DNA of 29,946 nucleotides from CAISIP01 sp038247175 (lineage in GTDB: Bacteria; Pseudomonadota; Gammaproteobacteria; Burkholderiales; Burkholderiaceae_C), in the NCBI GenBank assembly GCA_038247175.1, contig JBBRVD010000025.1:1-29946 (forward strand), written 5' to 3'. Position 1 is the stretch's first letter; each line of letters begins with the position of its first letter. Both the position numbers and the translations under genes were made by a program. The notes below the pieces were generated by a model, which saw only the letters and a program-made list of their open reading frames with translations, did not search any database and was not told where the DNA came from. This document shows, piece after piece, positions 25,123-29,946 of the stretch.

Positions 25123-25878
25123 TCACCAGGGTATTGTGTCACCCCGGTAGTCGACGAAGTGCGCCCGGCCGGTCGCATCGAGCCGGTCGATGGCCTGCAG
25201 CATCCGGCGCGCAGACATCGCCGGCTCCAGCCCATCGTCGCCCACGAACGGCCGGCTCAGCGCCGAGCGCACCGTACCCGGCTGCAGTGCAGCCACGACA
25301 GCCAGCGGGCGCCTGCGAGCGACCTCGATCGCGGCCGTCTGCAGCAGCATGTTCAGCGCGGCCTTGGACGCCCGATAGCCGTACCAGCCGCCCTTGCGGT
25401 TGTCATCGATGCTGCCCACACGGGCCGATAGTTTGGCCCAGATGACACGTTCACCGGTGGCCAGCAGGGGCACGAAGTGTTTCAGCGCCAATGCCGGCCC
25501 GACGGCATTGATGTGCATCGCGCGCAAGAGGACTGCAGCGTCGAGTTCGTCGAGCCGTTTCTCGGGCCCGCGGCCGTCGATCTGTAGCGCGCCGGTGGCG
25601 TCCAGCACCAGATGCAGCTTGCCCGCATCCGCGACCGTCTGTGCAGCCCACCGCAGGCTGTCCTCGTCCTCCAGCGTGATCGCCGGCTCGCTGTTGCGCG
25701 ACAGGCCCGTGACGCCGCCGCAGCGCGGATCGGCTTGCAAAGCCTGCATCCAGGCCTGTCCCAGTGCGCCGGTGCAGCCGAGCACCAGTGCGCGATATCC
25801 CGGGCGCAGGCTCGCCATCGTGCACGGTCCTGACGGGTCGCGGTCTTGGGTCGGATCGGATGTTGTCATGGGCTCCAT
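25123..25878 (-). CDS. Short-chain dehydrogenase/reductase family protein
   Basis: 251 aa from the first ATG; ATGs at residues 4 and 21 are also possible, and the last would begin just before the Rossmann strand. Nucleotide-binding motif GCTGALG follows RALVLG. The catalytic YxxxK is in WYGYRASKAALNMLLQTAAIE, with a serine in the preceding AKLSARVGS strand. The later LQPGTVRSALSRPF matches the C-factor/CsgA-like SDR group. Substrate unknown. It lies between bdhA and the DUF3429 gene on the same strand; the 102-bp gap after bdhA leaves co-transcription open. Confidence 0.85.
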   Translation of the reverse strand: MEPMTTSDPTQDRDPSGPCTMASLRPGYRALVLGCTGALGQAWMQALQADPRCGGVTGLSRNSEPAITLEDEDSLRWAAQTVADAGKLHLVLDATGALQIDGRGPEKRLDELDAAVLLRAMHINAVGPALALKHFVPLLATGERVIWAKLSARVGSIDDNRKGGWYGYRASKAALNMLLQTAAIEVARRRPLAVVAALQPGTVRSALSRPFVGDDGLEPAMSARRMLQAIDRLDATGRAHFVDYRGDTIPW

Positions 25879-25980
25879 TGTGCGTGCGTCAAACCTGCGC
25901 GGCTCTGAAGTAGCCCCTGGACCGCGGCGCCGCCGTCCCGCTGGGGCAGAGCCTGCGCAGCGCGCGGCGCCAGCAATGGC

Positions 25981-26751
25981 TTATTGCGCAGCCCAGCCGC
26001 CGTCCATGTTCCAGGCCACACCGCGCACGTTGTTGGCTGCCGGCGAGCAGAAAAACACTGCCAGTTGGCCCAGTTCCTCCGGCGTCGTGAACTGCATCGA
26101 CGGCTCCTTCTCGCCCAGTAGCAGTTTGATGGCTTCGTCGTTCGACACGCCCTGGCTGGCGGCCTTGGCGTCGACCTGTTTCTGCACCAGCGGCGTCAGC
26201 ACCCAGCCCGGACAGATGGCATTGCAGGTCACCGCGCTGGTAGCGTTTTCCAGCGCGGTGACCTTGGTCAGGCCGACAATGCCGTGTTTGGCCGCGACAT
26301 AGGCGGATTTTTCGGCCGACGCCACCAGACCGTGCACGGAGGCAACGTTGATGATGCGGCCCCAGTGCGCGGCCTGCATCGCCGGCAGTGCGAGCCGGGT
26401 CGCATGGAAGGCGCTGGACAGGTTGATCGCGATGATCGCGTCCCAGCGCTCGGCGGGAAAGTTCTCGATCCGCGCCACATGCTGGATGCCGGCGTTGTTG
26501 ACCAGGATGTCGACCCGGCCGAACTGCCCGGCTGCCTCCCGCATCATGTCCTCGATCTCGGCCGGTTTGCTCATGTCGGCGCCATGGTAGGCCACCGTGA
26601 CGCCGTGCTGGGCGATGGCAGCCTTGGGACCCTCGATGTCGCCAAAGCCGTTGAGCATGATGTTGGCGCCTTGTTGGGCCAGTGCCTGCGCAATACCCAG
26701 GCCGATGCCGCTGGTGGACCCGGTGACCAATGCCGTCTTGCCTTTGAGCAT
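25981..26751 (-). CDS. bdhA: D-3-hydroxybutyrate dehydrogenase (SDR family)
   Basis: 256 aa. Cofactor motif TGSTSGIG (10-17), NNAG (86-89) and the catalytic set Ser138, Tyr151 and Lys155 (SAYVAAKHG). The GLVASAEKSAYVAAKHGIVGLTKVTALE stretch and ICPGWVLTPLV followed by QMAFT-like FTTPEELG are typical of NAD-dependent 3-hydroxybutyrate dehydrogenases, which interconvert 3-hydroxybutyrate and acetoacetate in polyhydroxybutyrate turnover. A strong GGAGG ribosome-binding site lies just before the ATG. It is divergent from the hydrolase gene, with 80 bp between the starts. Confidence 0.92.
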   Translation of the reverse strand: MLKGKTALVTGSTSGIGLGIAQALAQQGANIMLNGFGDIEGPKAAIAQHGVTVAYHGADMSKPAEIEDMMREAAGQFGRVDILVNNAGIQHVARIENFPAERWDAIIAINLSSAFHATRLALPAMQAAHWGRIINVASVHGLVASAEKSAYVAAKHGIVGLTKVTALENATSAVTCNAICPGWVLTPLVQKQVDAKAASQGVSNDEAIKLLLGEKEPSMQFTTPEELGQLAVFFCSPAANNVRGVAWNMDGGWAAQ

Positions 26752-26831
26752 GATGAACCTCCAATCAATTACGATGTGTCCGAACCATTATCCTGCCTTC
26801 GTCCACCCCAACTTCTTCAGTCCCCGCGGCC

Positions 26832-27749
26832 ATGACAGAACCTGAATTGATGTATGTACTCTGTCCTGATGCCCGGGGCGGCCACCGCATGGCGTACTGG
26901 CAATGGGGCGACGCGGCGGCCGGCAGCGTGGTGGTGTGTGTTCACGGCCTGTCGCGCCAGGGGCGCGATTTCGACGCCCTGGCGCGTAGCCTGTGCGAGC
27001 GCAGCGAGCAACCGATCCGCGTCGTCTGCCCCGACGTGGTCGGGCGAGGCCGCAGCGACTGGCTCAAGGAGCCGATGGCCTACCAGATCCCGACCTACGC
27101 CGCCGATATGCTGGCGCTGCTGTCCCAGCTCCAGCCGAGCCGGCTCGACTGGGTCGGCACCAGCATGGGCGGACTGATCGGCATGGTGTTGTGTGGCCAG
27201 CCCGAGCTGCCGTTGCCGGTCTCGGTGCGACGACTGGTGCTCAACGATGTCGGACCACTCATCCGTTGGGAGGCGCTGGCACGCATTGGCACCTACCTGG
27301 GGCAGACCGGGCGTTTTGCCGACCTGCAGCAGGCGGCCGATGCCATGTGGGCGATCTCCACCGGTTTTGGCCCGCATTCACCGGAGCAGTGGTTGGCATT
27401 GTCGCGCGGCATGGTCCGCCCGCTGGACGACCGCAGTGGCGCCGTGACCTTGCACTACGACCCGGCGATCGCGCTGCCATTTCGCAGCTTGACGGCCGAG
27501 TCGGCGGCGCAGGGCGAGGCGGCATTGTGGCAGTTGTATGACGCGATCCGCGCCCAGACGCTGCTCTTGCGTGGTGCTCGGTCGGACCTGCTGTCAGCTG
27601 ACACCGCGCAGGCCATGACGGTTCGCGGGCCCCGTGCCCGTATGGTGGAGTTTGCAGGCGTCGGCCACGCGCCGACGCTGATTGCGCCCGACCAGGTGGA
27701 CTGCGTGGCCGGATTCCTGCTCGAAGAACCGCAGGCTGGGAGCGGATGA
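26832..27749 (+). CDS. Alpha/beta hydrolase fold protein
   Basis: 305 aa. Oxyanion-hole HG (VVVCVHGLSRQGRDFDAL, H39-G40), DVVGRGRSDWL, and the nucleophile elbow GTSMGG with Ser111. The acid is probably the Asp in LLLRGARSDLLS, and the catalytic His is in VGHAPTL near the C-terminus. There is no signal peptide, so it is cytoplasmic. Substrate not predictable; esterase, lipase-like or polyhydroxyalkanoate-related roles are all possible, the last only suggested by the nearby bdhA. Its stop overlaps the relA start (ATGA), implying translational coupling with relA. Confidence 0.88.
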   Translation: MTEPELMYVLCPDARGGHRMAYWQWGDAAAGSVVVCVHGLSRQGRDFDALARSLCERSEQPIRVVCPDVVGRGRSDWLKEPMAYQIPTYAADMLALLSQLQPSRLDWVGTSMGGLIGMVLCGQPELPLPVSVRRLVLNDVGPLIRWEALARIGTYLGQTGRFADLQQAADAMWAISTGFGPHSPEQWLALSRGMVRPLDDRSGAVTLHYDPAIALPFRSLTAESAAQGEAALWQLYDAIRAQTLLLRGARSDLLSADTAQAMTVRGPRARMVEFAGVGHAPTLIAPDQVDCVAGFLLEEPQAGSG

Positions 27750-29946
27750 AACACGCAGGTACGGCTGGCGACCCGGCAGTGGAGTCCGGGGTCGATGCCG
27801 CTGCACCGCCCGGTGCGCAAGGTGCCGGTGTGTTGGCGCGCGCCCGCATTTTTGCCGAACCACTGATCGGTGGCGAGGCGCTGGACAGCGGCGAGAACAC
27901 GATGGAGCATGCGCGCGGTGTCGCCGGCATCCTGCGCGCGATCGGCGGCTCGGAGCTGATGCAGGCGGCCAGCTACCTGGTTTATACCTGCGAGCATCTG
28001 ACGCGGCCGCAGGAGGCGATCGGCAAGCGTTTCGGCACCAACCTGGCCAACCTGGCGCAGGAGACCAACAAGCTGGTACGCGTTCAGCGCCAGGCGCACT
28101 CGAGCCGTCACGGGGAGGCCCTGCAAGCGCCGGCACTGATGGCCCAGACGGCCGCGGCGCAGGTCGAGAACGTGCGAAAGATGCTGCTCGCGTTCTCGCG
28201 TGACCTGCGCGTGGTGATGCTGCGCCTGGCTTCGCGCCTGCAAACCCTGCGTTATTTTGCGGCCAGCAAGCTGCCTCCGCCACCTGCCGTTGCGGCCGAG
28301 GCCTTGCTGGTGTTCGCGCCATTGGCCAACCGGCTCGGCATCTGGGATCTCAAGTGGGAACTCGAAGACCTTTCGTTCCGCTTCCTGGAGCCGCAGACCT
28401 ACCGCGACGTGGCGCAACATCTCGACCAGACCCGTGGCCAGCGCGAGCGCGATGTCGAGCAGTTGCGCACCCGGCTCGAGCGCGACCTGCGCCGTGACGG
28501 CATGCACGCCACGGTGCAGGGGCGGCCCAAGCACATTTACAGCATCGTCAAGAAGATGCGCGGCAAGTCGCTCGACTTCGACCACGTGTACGACATCTGC
28601 GCCTTGCGCGTCATCGTGCCGACGGTGGCTGATTGCTACACCGTGCTCGGTGCGGTAAACAGCCGCTTCACGCCGATGCCCGAGGAGTTTGACGACTACA
28701 TCGCCAAACCCAAGCCCAATGGGTATCGCTCGCTGCACACGGTAGTTCGCGACGACAAGGGCCAGCCGATCGAGATCCAGATCCGGACCCAGGAGATGCA
28801 CGACCATGCCGAACACGGCGTGGCCGCGCACTGGTTGTACAAGGAGTCGGGAGTCAAGGGGTATGCCGGCGTCGCTGCGGTCGGAAATTACGACGCCAAG
28901 ATCGCCGTGCTGCGCCAATTGCTGGACTGGGAACGCGAGCTTTCTGGCGAGCAGCTGCGCGGCCTGTTCGAGGACCGTATCTATGTGCTGACGCCGCACG
29001 CCGCCATCGTCGAGCTGGTCGAAGGCGCGACGCCGGTCGACTTCGCCTACCACGTGCATACCGATCTGGGCCATCGTTGCCGCGGCGCCCGCATTGATGG
29101 CGCGATGGTGCCGCTCAACACACAGCTGCGAAACGGCCAGACAGTGGAAATCGTCGTAGCCAAGGAAGGCGGCCCTTCGCGCGACTGGCTCAATCCCGAA
29201 CTGGGCTACCTGGCCGGCCAGCGTGCGCGCGGCAAGGTCAGGGCCTGGTTCAATGCCATTGCCATCCACGAAACCGTGGCGCGGGGCCGCGAGTCAGTCG
29301 AGAAAGTGCTGCAACGCGAAGGCAAGACCTCGGTCAACCACGAAGAATTGGCGCGCGAGCTGGGATTCGACGCCGCCGATGCGTTGTTCGAGTCGGTTGG
29401 CAAGGACGAGTTTTCGTTGCGCCAGATCGAAGCCTTGTACCGGCCGGGCGAGTCGACGAACCAGGACGCCGACGCGCCGCTGATCAAGGCGCCGACACAG
29501 GAGGACAAGAAGGCCGGAGGCGGTGTACTGGTGGTCGGTGTCGATTCGCTCATGACCCAGCTGGCGCGTTGCTGCAAACCGGCGCCGCCCGACCCGATCT
29601 GCGGCTTTGTCACCCGCGGCAAGGGTGTTAGCGTGCACCGCGCCGATTGCCCCAATGTGCGCGAGTTCCGGGCGCGCAACCCGCAGCGTGTCATCGAGGT
29701 GCAATGGGGCCGGCCGCGTGCGGAGAAAGCACCGGTCTACCCGGTCGATGTGGTGGTGCAGGCAGTCGATCGCCAGGGACTGCTGCGCGACCTGTCCGAG
29801 CTGTTCTTCAAGGAAAAGATGAACGTCATCGGGGTGCAGACCCAGACCGTGCGTGACATTGCCTGGATGACCTTCACCGTCGAGACCTCGGATGCGCTGC
29901 GGCTGCAGCAGGTACTGGGGCAGGTCATGATGCTGGCGGGTGTGCG
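27746..29946 (+). CDS. relA: RelA-type (p)ppGpp synthetase, C-terminus cut by the window edge
   Basis: At least 733 residues are present, with no stop before the window end. The N-terminal HD region is degenerate: the metal-binding HD motif is replaced (SYLVYTCEHLTRPQE), as in monofunctional RelA. The synthetase domain (about 230-370) has GRPKHIYSIVKKM, DICALRVIV and EEFDDYIAKPKPNGYRSLHT; the acidic EFDD (314-317) is the EXDD form typical of RelA rather than the RXKD of bifunctional SpoT/Rel. TGS domain at about 407-470. A Cys-rich/zinc-finger-like segment (ARCCKPAPPDPICGFVTRGKGVSVHRADCPN) follows, and an ACT domain begins near 660. RelA makes (p)ppGpp on stalled ribosomes during amino-acid starvation. 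The start overlaps the hydrolase stop by 4 bp. Confidence 0.95.
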   Translation, partial: MKHAGTAGDPAVESGVDAAAPPGAQGAGVLARARIFAEPLIGGEALDSGENTMEHARGVAGILRAIGGSELMQAASYLVYTCEHLTRPQEAIGKRFGTNLANLAQETNKLVRVQRQAHSSRHGEALQAPALMAQTAAAQVENVRKMLLAFSRDLRVVMLRLASRLQTLRYFAASKLPPPPAVAAEALLVFAPLANRLGIWDLKWELEDLSFRFLEPQTYRDVAQHLDQTRGQRERDVEQLRTRLERDLRRDGMHATVQGRPKHIYSIVKKMRGKSLDFDHVYDICALRVIVPTVADCYTVLGAVNSRFTPMPEEFDDYIAKPKPNGYRSLHTVVRDDKGQPIEIQIRTQEMHDHAEHGVAAHWLYKESGVKGYAGVAAVGNYDAKIAVLRQLLDWERELSGEQLRGLFEDRIYVLTPHAAIVELVEGATPVDFAYHVHTDLGHRCRGARIDGAMVPLNTQLRNGQTVEIVVAKEGGPSRDWLNPELGYLAGQRARGKVRAWFNAIAIHETVARGRESVEKVLQREGKTSVNHEELARELGFDAADALFESVGKDEFSLRQIEALYRPGESTNQDADAPLIKAPTQEDKKAGGGVLVVGVDSLMTQLARCCKPAPPDPICGFVTRGKGVSVHRADCPNVREFRARNPQRVIEVQWGRPRAEKAPVYPVDVVVQAVDRQGLLRDLSELFFKEKMNVIGVQTQTVRDIAWMTFTVETSDALRLQQVLGQVMMLAGV

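Noticed and set aside
24560..25126. Long N-terminal extension of the cupin frame
   Set aside because: The extension lies over the DUF3429 gene, and cupin similarity begins after the internal ATG at 24559.

Overview
This is a GC-rich chromosomal window with tightly packed genes, many joined by 1-4 bp ATGA/GTGA overlaps. Gene content points to a betaproteobacterium of the order Burkholderiales, possibly Comamonadaceae-like. The evidence is a gspG-to-gspF type II secretion (T2SS) cluster, an aromatic aminotransferase/uvrB pair, a complete isc operon followed by dnaQ and tRNA-Val, a 3-hydroxybutyrate dehydrogenase (polyhydroxyalkanoate metabolism) and a RelA-type (p)ppGpp synthetase. The assignment rests on recognised protein families and gene order; no database search was run.

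Layout. Bases 1-1481 hold a tiny upstream ORF overlapping a membrane class III nucleotidyl cyclase. Bases 1548-12501 hold the T2SS: gspC on the minus strand, then gspG-H-I-J-K-L-M-N-D-E-F on the plus strand. These encode the pseudopilins, inner-membrane platform, secretin, ATPase and platform protein. The prepilin peptidase GspO/PilD is not here. The secretin gene gspD is split by a net frameshift in a GC-rich repeat. Bases 12636-14437 (minus) hold an aromatic/aspartate aminotransferase overlapping a nucleotidyltransferase-fold gene. uvrB (14577-16715) is divergent from them. A small minus-strand orphan ORF follows.

Bases 17200-23708 are the iron-sulfur assembly locus: a promoter region with two IscR-box-like sequences, then iscR-iscS-iscU-iscA-hscB-hscA-fdx. 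dnaQ follows where iscX is often found, and then a tRNA-Val(CAC). Bases 23891-26751 are a minus-strand run: bdhA, an SDR oxidoreductase, a DUF3429 membrane protein and a tandem-cupin protein. The last part (26832 to the end) is an alpha/beta hydrolase overlapping relA, which runs off the window edge.

Most of the window is conserved housekeeping or secretion machinery. I did not see a mobile element, CRISPR array, phage or toxin-antitoxin module, and I did not find a clearly new system. The points most worth checking are the gspD frameshift, the non-canonical active site of the cyclase, the compact zinc motif of GspE, a 17-bp palindrome just before uvrB, and the architecture of the iscR promoter.
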